From positions 49,167,038-49,231,037 of the forward strand of contig CM070724.1 in the NCBI GenBank assembly GCA_036346275.1: a stretch of DNA of 64,000 nt, read 5' to 3'. Positions 9,191 to 21,472 of this stretch are shown in pieces. The stretch's first letter is position 1. Every line of letters begins with the position of its first letter. The notes under the pieces were generated by a model. The model saw nothing but the letters and a program-made list of their open reading frames with translations. It had not been told where the DNA came from and did not search any database. Origin of the DNA: Otatea glauca (Eukaryota > Streptophyta > Magnoliopsida > Poales > Poaceae). The translations under genes and the position numbers were made by a program.

Positions 9191-11288
9191 ATGATTTCTT
9201 CTCAGACATCCTCTCTGACAGCAACCCTTCCACAGGGCCCCAAGCTCTTTACGGCAAAGATACTTCTCCCAATGGGTCCCCCAGATGTTGTCTCCTCTGA
9301 AAATGCTGAGTATGATTTCTCTGATGTTTTTGGTCCCACTCCAGTACAGACGCCAAGAGACCTTTGTGTTGTTGGTCCAGACAGTCCCGTCCCTTCGATT
9401 GAGTCTAATGAGGAGGTTTACAGTGATCCTGTTGTCATCATCAAGCGATCCCATTCTCTTGTTGGTCCAACATCACGTGTTAGCTGGTCCTTGCGACTTA
9501 GCAAGCTCACTTTAAACAAAACAGAGGGATCATCTGAACTTGTAGAATGCCCCTCAGAAGAAAAGGAAAGGAATCTAGGGCAGCTCAGTGATGAAGAGTT
9601 TGATAACACCACGACGGAGGATGAGAATGTTGGGCTTGATGACTTTGAAATCTTGAAGCTTGTAGGCCAAGGGGCATTTGGCAAAGTCTTTCAGGTGAGA
9701 AAGAAAGGTACTTCAGAGATATATGCAATGAAAGTTATGAGGAAGGATAAGATTTTGGAAAATAACCATGCTGAGTACATGAAAGCTGAGAGAGATATAC
9801 TGACAAAAGTTGACCATCCTTTTGTAGTGCAGCTGAGGTACTCCTTTCAGGTAGGCCGTTTGTATCCATAATCTCATCTCTATGTTGGCATTAGTTTTGG
9901 TGAAATCTTAGTACCGATATTCAAACAAAATGTTCTGCCTGTGCAGACAAAATATCGACTTTACCTTGTTCTGGACTTCATAAATGGGGGGCATCTCTTC
10001 TTCCAGCTCTACAAGCAAGGATTATTTAGGTGCTGTTCCACTTGTTATTAGTTTTGTTTGTCAAAACATAATGGCACCAGCATTTAAACTAAAGCTTTTT
10101 ATGTAACAGGGAGGAACCTGCACTAATCTATACCGCTGAAATTGTATCTGCTGTGGCCCACCTTCATGACAATGGGATTATGCATAGAGATCTCAAGCCC
10201 GAGAACATCCTGTTGGATGCTGATGGCCATGTAAGAATATTTTATAACAACCAACAATCTCCTTTTGCCACTACTTCAATTGGCTGACATCTCTTTCATT
10301 GCCCTGCCTTTCTAGGCCACGCTCACTGACTTTGGTCTTGCGAAAGAATTTCATGAGAACACCAGATCAAACTCGATGTGTGGTACCCTTGAGTATATGG
10401 CCCCAGAAATTATTCTTGGGCGGGGGCATGATAAGGCCGCGGACTGGTGGAGTGTGGGAATCCTCCTCTTTGAAATGCTCACAGGCAAGGTGAGTTGCAT
10501 ACTTGCTTGAAAGGGCACGATTCTCACCAGACAGGTATTTCATAGAAGATGTGACTTGTTTGATTTGGTTACTAATAGTTCTCACTCTTTACACACATGG
10601 GTAGCCCCCATATGTTGGGAACAGGGACAAAGTTCAGCAGAAGATTGTGAAAGAGAAGTTGAAGCTTCCATCGTTTTTGTCTAGCGAAGCTCATTCCCTC
10701 TTGAAAGGAGTATGTTTTTCAATTCGTTTACATTGACTTCATTGTTCATGTAATGTTTGCAGAGGCATGGTTCCATGGATAGGAGCAATGCATTAGATCA
10801 TGGCATCGAATTCCCACACGACACCTGTGTCAAGAGCAAGGGAAAACCCATTTGTCCAGTGCTTTAGACGCACCATCAGTTGAATCACAAAATGGTTAAT
10901 TAACCTTTTGGTTTCTATGTGGTGTTTTTCTATCTGAAGAAACGCAATCCCCTGTACATTTCAGTTGCTCCACAAGGAAGCCGGCAAGCGACTGGGAAGC
11001 GGACCTGGTGGCAGCGATGAGATAAAGAAGCACAAGTGGTTCAAGCTAATCAACTGGAGGAAGCTGGAGGCCCGGCAGATCCAGCCGAGCTTCCGACCGA
11101 ACGTGGCGGGCCTGACCTGCATCGCCAACTTCGACAAGTGCTGGACGACCATGCCCGTCCTGGACTCCCCGGTTGCCACCCCTGTCACCGCCGGCGGAGG
11201 ACACAGCAACTTCGCAGGGTTCACCTACGTCAGGCCAGCGCCGTTCCTTCAGGAAGTGGAGCCATCCACCTCTAGGCTGAAAGACTAG
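9191..11288 (+). CDS. S6K: Ribosomal protein S6 kinase, AGC family (TOR pathway)
   Basis: Six coding exons: 9,191-9,850, 9,947-10,029, 10,110-10,230, 10,316-10,489, 10,605-10,709 and 10,965-11,288. All have GT-AG borders and compatible phases, giving 488 residues, close to plant S6K1 proteins. A Raptor-binding-like segment, YDFSDVFGPTP, is at residues 41-51. The kinase domain follows with glycine loop GQGAFGKVF (159-167), ATP lysine K181, HRD 273-275 and DFG 293-295. The activation segment is TRSNSMCGTLEYMAPE, with the PDK1-site serine near 308. The AGC C-terminal tail carries the hydrophobic motif FAGFTY, with the TOR-site threonine near 468. In plants S6K phosphorylates ribosomal protein S6 and promotes translation and growth under TOR control. 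All catalytic residues are present, so it should be active. It faces eIF2-beta tail to tail. Confidence 0.95.
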
Positions 11289-12041
11289 CTGGTTTAGCGC
11301 ATTGGAAATATGCGTACAATTTTGATCTGGTGTGTGTTGTATCTCCTGTATCTACAGATATTCTATCAGTGAGAAATGTTGGCTCTGTAACCTCTTGTCG
11401 TACAGCGGACGTACAAGGATTGTTGTAAATTGTAATCTCGGGCGAGCTGTACATGGCACGGTATGTAACCCACAAGGTGACATACGATGTATGGTAATGG
11501 CAAGGGGACAAGCAATAATAACGAGTTGAAACTTCGAACTGATGAGCATCACTACACAACACTGTACGTCCCAGTCGCACGCGTTCCGTTCGTTGGCCGC
11601 TGCAAGTCGATATACCTATCGTTTGGTGAAAACATTGCAATAACCGAAGCCTAAATTGGTGAATTAGAGCGCTTGGTCTTTGCCGCATTCAAGCGTAGTA
11701 GATCGTACCATTTGTCCTCGATATGGAAGTGCCCTTCTGGTGCTTATCTACCCAGGCACCACCACTGCTTGTTCCCATGGCACCCTCACAACCCTACAGT
11801 GGCATGTACATTTGCTCACAGTACAAAATGAACAGTTCGAAAAGCTGTGATGTTCAATCAGGGTCGTAGAGCCACCCTGTGATAAATTGAAACTCATCTG
11901 CATTCGCATGACACCAAAAAAGCACAACACATGGTCACACAAGGGCACAGTGCAAAACTGGTCGCCAAAATGGAGCGCATTTTCTATTCTTACACCATAA
12001 GGCAGCTCACATGATAGACGATCCAAAGGTTTGGCTTATGT
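11289..12041. other. 3'UTRs of convergent S6K and eIF2-beta
   Basis: These 753 bp separate the two stop codons of convergent genes. Each needs a 3'UTR, so both transcripts probably end here and may overlap. No clear AATAAA pair was found. Open frames on either strand here look like chance. Confidence 0.5.
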
Positions 12042-14368
12042 TCAGGCCTTGCGACGACCAACTTGTGCAACAAATCCAGCCTTGATTGGAGCAACAGACC
12101 TTGATGACCCACACTAAGACAGAACGAGGCAATGTTCACTGAGAGTTGCAACCAAAACTTTACATGATGAAAAGGAAACGATAATAACAAGAGAGAATAC
12201 TGGGTCTTCCAATATGATTAAAAAGAAAGGTAGCCTCAGAATTTTGAAGAAACTATCGCATTCCTTTACTCAAACAAGGTAGGCGAATAATTCTGCAACT
12301 CGTCATAGCCTCAAAGTGCGTATGATGAAAATAAACAACGGCTAACAGATTGTATTTTGGTGCACAGAAAATTTTCAGTGAATTAAAAAAATCAGATGCT
12401 TGCAAGTAATTTTTTCATTAGTAAAAAAATGCAAGAAACTATACAGGATTCACATGCCACAACATCTTCTTAAAGAACAATAAAAACAACCGGTTAGTGA
12501 ATTACCTCAAATTTACAACATTGTTTAAACCTCTGATGTTGCACTTTTTATCACGAAAATGTTTTGTCAAACAATGTAGGCAATATGTTGCAACTCAACA
12601 TTGGCAGAACCATGAGATGATGGTAAGATGAATTTAACAAATACAAAGAACCGAAAAATTATAGTGATAATTAACAATGTTTCACAAAGGAGTGACCAGT
12701 CATTTGGAAGGAAACTGGATGTAACCGAATATGTGCAACTAGATATGACAATTTACCTGTTCGCAGCGAAGGAAGAACAGACGATTTTCCTTAGACAGAA
12801 TGGTATCAGGACTCTTGCAACCATTGCAAATGACATACTCATCTGAAAGGTTTAGAAATTGCAGAAGTTACAGATTGCCCATTGAATTCAGGTAACCTAA
12901 AGACAACTAACATGCACAAAAACAGTAAACCACCACCGTATCCCTTCCGAACAGTTCAGCACAAAATGATTATAATAGGAAAGAATACAAGCTCCTTTGT
13001 TCAAACAAGGGCAATGAAATCGGAAAACTTACTGATGTATCTCCTCAGGATTGCTTCAAAGTTTTTCGGAGCAAATCTTCCTTTTATCACCAACCTTTGC
13101 TGCCCGTCAAGTGATCCACTTGTTCCCATTTCAGCAAGCAAAAACATCATCACATGCTCAGGTTGCCTATGCATCCTGGAGATATAATTTACAATTAGTT
13201 CATCATAACATTATCGATTGGAAAGAGCATTCAAGTAAGTATCAGGTAAAAAGTGCAGTCCAGATAATGCTGAAACCCACGTTTTACACAAGTCCATAAA
13301 ATTCACAAAAACTGTCTTCTTTGTGCCCTCCCTAAGAACCTGAGGAGGCCTCATAACAGTTCTGCGCCTGTCCCCAGCCAGATCTGGGTTGTTTTCACGC
13401 AGAATGTTAAACACTCTGCCTAGTAGCTGCAACAAAAATACCCAAGGTCAGATTTCACACACAACACCCCCTAAAAAAATTGGCGCTCTAGTGATTTTGT
13501 TCTCACAAACTAATTATGTATGGAAGTAGACAAGGGGGAAAAAGTAAAGAAAATCAATAAGCATGGTGTGAAGCACATTTTAATGTTCCAAAAAGCAACA
13601 AGCAAACACAGCATGCGAGTCATACAATGGAACAACTAGATGTGGCTGTCAGAGCATGAAACCACAATACTATCAGGCACGCAAGCTCTGGAATACTTGC
13701 ATGATAAGTCCCCCAAAAGACTACTAAATAGTCAGTTGTCTACAATATGTCAATAACCAATACTCAAACAAGCATGCTTTATGGTTGGTGGACAGATATT
13801 TAAGCACCTCTTCATATTTGTAGTCCCTATCAGTTCCCTCCCAAGGGTACCTAGGGGCACCTCCAAGCACAATGCCTTCCCCTTCTTCCTCCTCCCCAAT
13901 GTGATCATCTGGAGAGCAGGGACTCAGATATAGTAAACAAATAAATGTCACCAAGAGTAAAGGATCAAATGAATCATATAGACTGTACCTAGAGTGTCCT
14001 CTCCATCTCCAATGCCAGCAATAGATGAGTCAAGATCAACCTGAAATTTGCATGATGAACAAAGTAAAGTCTCAGTTCAGTTTCTGGTTCTCAAACACGC
14101 ACAATCTACTTCCAAGTGTCCAAGAACTCACTTGTTTCTTCTTCTTCTTATTCATCCCAGTAAAGTCGAGCTCACCAGGCTCTGAGACTGAGGAACAAAA
14201 AGTGAGAAGTTAGCAAGGATATTCAGGTGGATTGCCTGTTTTCTTCAGCACATTAAACATACCTGCCAAGCTTTCTGTCTTGTCTGCCAAGTTGTCCACC
14301 TCATCGAAAGGATCTTGGATAACAACCTTCTTCTTTTTCTTCTTCTTGGTTGGGTCAAATGGAGCAAG
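12042..14368 (-). CDS. eIF2-beta: Translation initiation factor eIF2, beta subunit (5' exon not found)
   Basis: Eight minus-strand exons: 14,368-14,263, 14,187-14,132, 14,040-13,989, 13,908-13,808, 13,426-13,281, 13,175-13,033, 12,842-12,757 and 12,113-12,042. Phases fit throughout, giving 253 residues and a stop at 12,042-12,044. The N-terminal part has the lysine blocks (DPTKKKKKKK and KKKKK) that in this family contact eIF5, eIF2B-epsilon and mRNA. The central domain runs from YPWEGTDRDYKYEE through RPPQVLREGTKKTVFVNFMD to MHRQPEHVMMFLLAEMGTSG. The C-terminal zinc ribbon is CNGCKSP...LRCEQCGS. Plant eIF2-beta is about 270 residues, so a short first exon of roughly 15 codons is missing. It should lie in 14,369-15,737 but I could not recognise it. 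The protein is part of the trimeric eIF2 that delivers initiator Met-tRNA to the 40S subunit. Confidence 0.93.
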
Positions 14369-15737
14369 CTGTAAAACATGGCAAAATTATGAAGTGTGAA
14401 CAATCATAGCAAAAAGGGGGCAAGCACTATTTTTATCAAACTACAAGTCATAAAAAAGGGCCAGAATCATTTTTATCAAACTTATTAAGTACCTGATAAG
14501 AAAGTGATAAAACCTACATACACTTTTAGCTAGTTATAGACAACCATCAGTAAGCCATAAGGAATCAAATACTTGACCATCTCAGACCAAGTAACTCTCG
14601 TAGTCATTCCTTTTAATGATTAGTACCTTTTCTTATTATTTATGAATCTTCGCACCCACATGCATGTCATCATCATATGTTCTCTTCAGACTTCAAATGC
14701 AAAATGCTTACAGATCCGCTTGTATGGGACCATGCTTATAGTGTGTGTTCTTTTGTGCTAACATTCTTAGGATTGTTAGTTTCATGTGATGCTTTTTAGC
14801 ACAAGTCATGCATTTCATGCCGAACATTTAACAAAAAAAGGTCTTGATTTTATTCAAAATTTTCAACTGCAATTCACCTTTAGTGAAATGAACGAACATA
14901 AGGTTCCTCTTTGCTTCACCTAAAATGAAGCAACTAACAATAATGTTGGGGTTAACTATTCATATCCAATACATATCTATACAAAATATCTATCCTCTGA
15001 GATAAAGCCCATATGGCACTTTTTAGTGACCAAATTAACTGATTAGAAATGTATGCTCAAGATTCAGAGCTATAAAAAATACAAATTCTTCCTTGCCAGA
15101 AGTTGTGCACCTCAACTTTTGGACCTATTTCATCTCTAACTGTCTGATTTCAGCTAGTCAAACCTGAACATTCAAAATGTACACTGATATCTTGTTCTGT
15201 TGTTGCAATGCTCCAGGACATCAATTCAAAATCAAATGCTACATGTACGAATACCTCATCGATGCGACAATAAGGAAACTCCAAATACGTCCAAAAGTAT
15301 AAACAACCAAAATTTCCCTCAACCGCCGTGCAACTACGAGAGCTCCGGCGTGCAGCGCCGCTACGGCTTCGACCCCCGCCGCATTGAATCTGTACGTATG
15401 TGTAATTGGTTGTTGTGGCAGTTGAGGGGGGATGCTGATCAAGATCATCAAGTGCTTGTTTGCCAGTCCTTTACTGCTCCGAAAGGTACTAGAGAAACCA
15501 CACGATAACCACAACAGTGAACAATTCTAACAAATTAACAATCAAATTTTCCAGTAAAATAATTGTACATTTGCCCAAGATAAACACTTTCAATGAGAAT
15601 GCTCAGTCTTCGGAGGCTGCAACTGATGTCAACCACGTTTGGCATGAACTAAAATCACAAATTAACTAACAAATCAAATGATCTGCAACTGGCAGCTGGT
15701 GAGACATATGAAAGGAACACGAACAAACAACATGGAA
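14369..15737. other. eIF2-beta 5' region and RLK 3' flank
   Basis: Must contain the first eIF2-beta exon, its promoter and the 3'UTR of the receptor kinase. Most is AT-rich. A GC-rich island at about 15,310-15,380 is the likeliest place for the eIF2-beta transcription start, but no ATG with a fitting donor was found. The 102-codon plus-strand open frame over the island has no recognisable homology. Confidence 0.45.
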
Positions 15738-18122
15738 CTACACTGACGGAGGATTGGAGTCCTTGCATTTTTCGTCAGAGGAAGCGCGGCTCTCCGAAGC
15801 GGACTGCCGGAGCCCCTCGATCATCCTGATCACTTCCTCCATTGCTGGGCGTCGCTCCGGTGACCTTGACGTGCATGCCATTGCTATCTGGAGCATCTGA
15901 ACCAACTCTTCCTCGATGTTCTGATGCTTCATCAGCTCGGCATCAAACACTTCAGCTGTCCACTCCTCTCGGACCACGGAGTGTACCCATCTTGGGAGAT
16001 CAACAATGTCGTCATTCCCTTGCGACTGAAGTGGGGCTTTTCCAGTAAGCATCTCCATGAGGAGGACACCAAAGCTGTAGACATCGGATTTCTGAATGAT
16101 TTTCCGGTTTTCGATGGTCTCTGGAGCACGATAACCAACCACAACGCGAGATGCATTGACCGGAACATTAATCAGAGAACTGAGACCATAGTCTGAAACG
16201 CAAGGATTGTGCTCCTGATCGAGGAGGACATTAGTTGACTTGATATTGCCATGGGTGAGCTTGGCACCACCTTCTGCATGAATGTGTGCAATGCCATATG
16301 CTGTTCCAAGTATGATCTTCATCCTGGTATTCCAGTCTAATGGTGTCTTCTCAGCAACACCCCTGATACCTGTTCGTAAGCAATTCAGTAAGAGATCTAT
16401 ACTATCAATTCAACAGTTAAATATTGTTGAGTTGTCTAACACAAGTTACATTTCTTAGCATGAGCATTTTAAGCTATGTAAAAGGAAGACCAATGAAGCT
16501 TCAGGCAAGTGGAAGATGCACAAATGTAGCCAACTCTTCATTCCTATTCTATTGAAACATAAAGATCACTAATATCTAGCCAATGCCGTAACTTTAGATG
16601 TTGATTCAACTATCTACCATAAAGATCACTAATATCTAGCCAATGCCGTAACTTTAGATGTTGATTCGACTATCTACATTAACATGCCATGACTATAGCA
16701 AGTTACATAGTTCAAGCTAAGCTGTTTATTAGATCAGGGGTTGACACTTTAGCAATGTTGGCCTCGTTATGTTCCCTGGGCAACAACTGCACAGTTATAC
16801 ATCTACAAGAGATATGTAGCAGTGAAAAGCATACCATGCAACATGGCTGAAAAGCTGCCAGTGGCAATATAATCGCAGACGACAAGCTTCTCGTCCTTGG
16901 AATAGTAGTAAGCACGAAGTGGAACTAGGTTTGCATGTCTGCCCAACCTCCCAATGAGCTCCATCTGCTGCTCAAACTCCCTTTTCCCTGCCACAACATC
17001 TTTTAGTCTCTTGACAACCACGACAGTACCATCCTCGAGTACAGCTTTGTAAGCAGTCCCATAACTCCCCTTGCCAAGGACTTCCGCGGAAGCTCTCAGT
17101 AGATCCTCCAAGTCAAAGCTATAGGTGCAGCCCTCCAAGAAAACTAACTTGTTCTTCTCAGCAATTTGGACACCACTACTGAATTCCTGTTTCGGCTTCT
17201 CACTCTTGACACCAGACCCCCTACCCTTGTCCACACCACTCTCTTTCTTGCCCTTCCTCTTTGAAAAGAACACAACCAACATAACCACAACTAGCATCAG
17301 TACTGCAAATCCCCCAACAGCAACTGCAATTATGAACCCTGTGCCCAGCTTCTTCTCATGATGCGGCAACGGTGGAGATGGTGACGACGAAGACGATTCT
17401 GGTGAGGGCGTTGGTGAAGAAGGAAATGGGCATTTAGCTAAAGGCAGCCCGCACAATCCAGGATTCCCCAAGAATGAGCTATTAGGGAATATTTGGAGCG
17501 AACGAGGAATTGGGCCTTTCAGTTCATTGTTGCTCAGATTTAATAGTCTCAAACTTGGAAGTTTGAGATCAGGGATGGGTCCAGAGAGAGAATTTCCTTG
17601 TAAATTTAGGCGAGATAACTGGGTAAGGTTTTGTAAGCTTGTAGGAATTTCTCCAGTGAAGGAATTGTAGGAGAGGTCTATTACACTAAGGTTAGGATTG
17701 AAAAAAGAAGGCAAATCTCCTGAAAGTGCGTTGTGCTGAAGGTATATGAAATGTAAAGAAGGAAGCAAGGCCACATCAGATGGAAGGCTTCCAGATAAAC
17801 GATTGGACCGCAGGCTCAAAACTTCAAGAGTATCAAGCTTCCCAAGAGTGTTTGGAGGAATTGCTCCTATGAGACCAGCACCTGGTACCCTCAATTCAAT
17901 TATGTGTGACTGATCCCCTGAGCATTTAACGCCATGCCATGAACACAATGATGCATTTTGACCCCAGTTGAGCTTGTTGCCGTGAGAGATTGCAGAGGCA
18001 AAGGCAAGAAGGGCTTGCTTCTCAGAGGCTAAGTCCGCTACAGCCAAGGGGTTGAATAACGATAGTAACAAGTGTAATGAGAGCAGAACAGGCAAAGGGC
18101 TTCTAAGACTGAGATAATCCAT
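15738..18122 (-). CDS. LRR receptor-like kinase, subfamily III, atypical kinase
   Basis: Two coding exons (18,122-16,835 and 16,369-15,738) give 639 residues. A signal peptide spans about 1-29 and an LRR N-terminal cap ends at CSWHGVKC (60-67). Five or so leucine-rich repeats (about 74-210) precede a C-cap, PGLCGLPLAKC, and a Pro/Ser linker. One transmembrane helix lies at about 261-286. The kinase domain has glycine loop GKGSYGTAYKA (350-360) and VVKR lysine 371. The catalytic HRD is replaced by HGN (469-471) and DFG by DYG (489-491). These changes are standard in LRR-III kinases, which are mostly thought to signal as pseudokinases at the plasma membrane. The ligand is unknown. The first ATG in frame after the 5'UTR acceptor is at 18,167; I prefer 18,122 because it gives a normal signal peptide. 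Confidence 0.92.
16561..16680. repeat. Perfect-period 60-bp tandem duplication in the RLK intron
   Basis: 16,561-16,620 and 16,621-16,680 both begin AAAGATCACTAATATCTAGC and differ at only a few positions near their ends (CAAC/CGAC, CCAT/CATT). They lie within the kinase-domain intron (16,370-16,834). The close identity points to a recent duplication. Confidence 0.97.
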
Positions 18123-20700
18123 CTGATGAATCTGCAAATCGTGGAACAAAATGAGCAACATCTTCATGTGTTTATGTCAGATAAGTAAGCGACCCTGTTC
18201 AAACAAAAGTGGTGGACATTCAGTGATAAAGGCTAACATACTGGCACTAAGATTACAATTATAGCTGCAAACAAGAACAGTATTTCATCAGAAGAGAACA
18301 AACAAAAAATGGCAATCATTGCACATATGTCTGTGAGGAGCCCCAACTGGAACACAAATGCATCTGCTTATGTGAATCACGCATGACTGTAAAACACAAT
18401 GGGGCAGTGCAAAAAGCGTTTCCTTTCCAGCTAGTGACTCATGACAGAAACAAACCAGGACGCTTTGAAAAAGAAATTCCCATCAATGCCTAATGATTAC
18501 AGATTTCTCATTATAAACTAGTACAACATGCTTTTTTTGGGTGGTTAATTGCAGATTGCACGCAGACTGTTATCCTGTAAAATCAGTATGGACCATCAAT
18601 AATTTTACACTAAGCCTGCTTTTAATATCTCTTTAGGGGCACCAGCAGTCAGACACTATGCTGAGCTTCCTAATCACTGAAGGCATAATTTTCTATTGCA
18701 TCGTGCAATGTCAAAAACATGAGCAATTGAGCATCAAATCAACAGTTAATCAACACAAGGGACAGAAATTCCACCTTCAAAGAATGGCGCCCATTAAAGT
18801 CTCAAGACAAGAAAACATGACCTAACAAATTGTGGGCAGAAAGCAATTGAAGGGGAAGAAGGAAAAAAGTAAAATGATACGGTCAGCATATAAAAGCCAA
18901 AAGCATCAACAAAGTAGGGAGAAAAGAGAAGAGCAGGAACAAAGCTGAACCATATGTCCATATGATGAAACCTACGTGTAGTTCCCCACATAGCTCCCAC
19001 AAAGATGAGCATTTAACATCATATTTTCATTTACTATTATTACTGCTAGCTCAGATAAAGAAGCTCAGCACAGACTAGCCTAGCCTCAGGCACAGCACGT
19101 TCACACTGGTAAGTACAGACAGAATTAAAGTACTCATCTTAATGAAACCTACGTGTAGCAACTATGTGCACACTTAAGAGTTAAGACTAGAATGGAGCAG
19201 TTTTACCATTTCACCCGTGGCGCGCCAAATGCGGCATCTAAGATTGTGACAACTGAAAAAGGTTGCTTCATCAGGGAAGCCACTAAACAAAAAGAGAGAG
19301 AAATAAAGGCAAATCTGAAGCTAATGTAACCTATGGAAATGTGGGAAACTACTGCACAGGCAATGTGCATGCAGATTTACGGCATTGTTTACTGACTACA
19401 AGATCTAGAGCAGTACGCAATTACTTCATCTCCACTCAAAGAGAACCTGAGACGAACCAATTTCTTAATCCCCGCTGACAAATGAATAATGAGCAGCGCT
19501 CCAAAGTCCAAAGTCCAAGCTCAGCACCTATAGTTCTTTGCAAATTGCAAGGATCCACAAATTTCCACGCTCTATCTTCCAACCCCTAATGAAAACCCAG
19601 AGTGCCCACCATTGATTCCAGGGAGCAAGACCAATTTATAGCTCATGTGAAACTTATTGATTGAGCCAATTCTAAACTAGAGCAGGAACATACCGCAAGA
19701 AATTAATAGCATCATGGGAGGACTACTGTTTACTGCTAGATCCACCACACAACAGGAGCAGGAACTGGAAGCTCAACAAGGTCCAATTTTTGGCCAGTCC
19801 GAGCAAACAACAACGGCAAGACAGAAGGAAAAAGAGTGGAGTTAAGAGCAATATTTGTTCGCTTGGTAGAAAACCAAACACAAAAAACACTGTAGAACAC
19901 CATTAACATGCAAACAAGAAAACAGTAAGCAAAACAATGCTTCCAACTTCACCTGAAATGGCGGCGTGCAGTGTAACTGAGCACAAAGCATCTAGTGATT
20001 AATGGTACGGAAACAGGAGAGGAACCAACCCCAGTACATCAAAACACAGGTAAAAGTAATACCATAAGAATTTCTAGTGGGGAAACAAGTAAAATTGGGC
20101 TCAACCGCTCAATTGAGTAGATGAAATGTGAAGAGCTGGAAGGGAGAACAAAGAACCAACTTACTAGTGCCCCATTGAATCAAATTGAACAACAGAAAGA
20201 TGATACGGTTCTATTAATTAGCATGTAGAGTACAACTGTCGCTCGAAATGCAAGGGTGTAATCCAAAACGGTCGTTTTTGAAACAAAGAAGAGAAGCGGA
20301 ATCAAGAAAACGGCCCGTGGGATTGGATGGGAACACCCCAAAACCAAAACGGATAAAAATTCTATTTTTTCCCCACAAAATTAAAACGAAATGCCACGGT
20401 AATTTCAATAAAATTGCCTAAAAGAACGGGGGAAAATAGCAAGGGGGAAACGCGCAGCCGACAGCAACCTAGAAGAACTCAAGAACAGCAAGAAATTAAA
20501 GTTAAGAAGAGCTGTAAATGCAGAGCCGGGTGAGAGCGAGGTACCTGCACGGCGGCCGCCGGTTCGGCCCAGGGAGTGTTGCATAAAATGTGCGCGGCAA
20601 GTTGGGAATATGGGGGGCGCCGCGCTTCCCTCGGCAGTAGTTCGGTCGTCGTTACAACTCACGCTCTCTCACAGGGTAGAAGAAGATTTGACTAACGAGA
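18123..20700 (-). other. RLK 5'UTR with ~2.35 kb intron
   Basis: An acceptor, TTTGTTTGAACAG, at 18,195 starts the coding exon. A donor at 20,544 (GCCGTGCAG/GTACCTCGC, minus strand) ends a GC-rich leader exon of about 20,545-20,700, so the 5'UTR is split by a ~2.35 kb intron. No transposon or gene is recognised in the intron. The leader region is rich in GAGA and CTCT words. Upstream ATGs lie in the joined leader, one of them (18,167) in frame. Confidence 0.65.
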
Positions 20701-20878
20701 GAGAACGCGCGAGTGGAGAGGGAGGGGGGCTGGGGGAGTCCCAAAATCCCAAACCAGAGAGGAGACGGACGGGAAGGAGAGCGCTGTGCATTAAATGAGA
20801 GGAATGAAACGAGGGCAGCAGCTGCAAGCCTGCACCGGTGGCTGGGCAGCCAGCGTAGGATTCACCACTGTACTCTTA

Positions 20879-21110
20879 GGGTGTGGTTGGTTGCTTCTAC
20901 TAAATGATACATGTATGAGATGATTTAAAAAAAATATCATCCATGCGTTTGATTGCTTAAATGGAACAATCTCATCCTGGACGGTGTGATACAAATTTGA
21001 GGAATATTCTCTGTAGATGCTGAACCATTCCATTCACCCAAAATAATAGAACCAAATGGTACAGGATCATCTCGTCCCATTCAACCTCATCCCACCAACC
21101 AAACGCACCC
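20879..21110. mobile_element. Tourist-type MITE, 232 bp, TTA target duplication
   Basis: The ends are GGGTGTGGTTGGTTG and, inverted, CAACCAAACGCACCC, flanked by TTA at 20,876-20,878 and 21,111-21,113. These are typical of PIF/Harbinger-derived Tourist elements in grasses. It lies about 180 bp upstream of the RLK leader and so within its likely promoter. Confidence 0.92.
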
Positions 21111-21202
21111 TTAGTCTCTTCACTCTTGCTTACTGATCACTTCACTGTTCACCCCCTTCTTCTACCGTTTCTTTCGGCTCTCTTAATGAATTGTAAATGA
21201 TA

Positions 21203-21470
21203 CTCTCTTCGTCTAAATTTATAAGATGTATTTCTTTTTATATATAAATTAAGAATATATTAATAATGATTTGATTATCCTTAATTATTGCCATTAAGCA
21301 CTATACTCAAGCATACATGCATACAAAAAATACAAAGTAACTATGGATATTTATTAGGGGTATTGAGGAAACATCACATTAATTTTGCATTAGAATATAA
21401 AATACGTTATATATTTATAGATAAAACCATTTAAAAAATATATCAAGTAAACTTGGATGGAAGGAAGGAA
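21203..21470. mobile_element. Stowaway-like MITE, 268 bp, TA target duplication
   Basis: The left end is CTCTCTTCGTCTAAATTTAT. The inverted right end is TTCCTTCCTTCCATCCAAGT, a degraded form of the grass CTCCCTCCATCC-type terminus. TA flanks both sides (21,201-21,202 and 21,471-21,472). The subterminal 'ataagatgtattt' word is matched on the other strand by 'tgatatatttt'. Confidence 0.7.
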
Positions 21471-21472
21471 TA

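Noticed and set aside
11272..11688. 138-codon minus-strand frame downstream of S6K
   Set aside because: Overlaps the S6K 3'UTR with no domain and no transcript-like context; likely chance.
15200..15508. 102-codon plus-strand frame between eIF2-beta and the receptor kinase
   Set aside because: No similarity recognised; it lies over the probable eIF2-beta promoter on the opposite strand.
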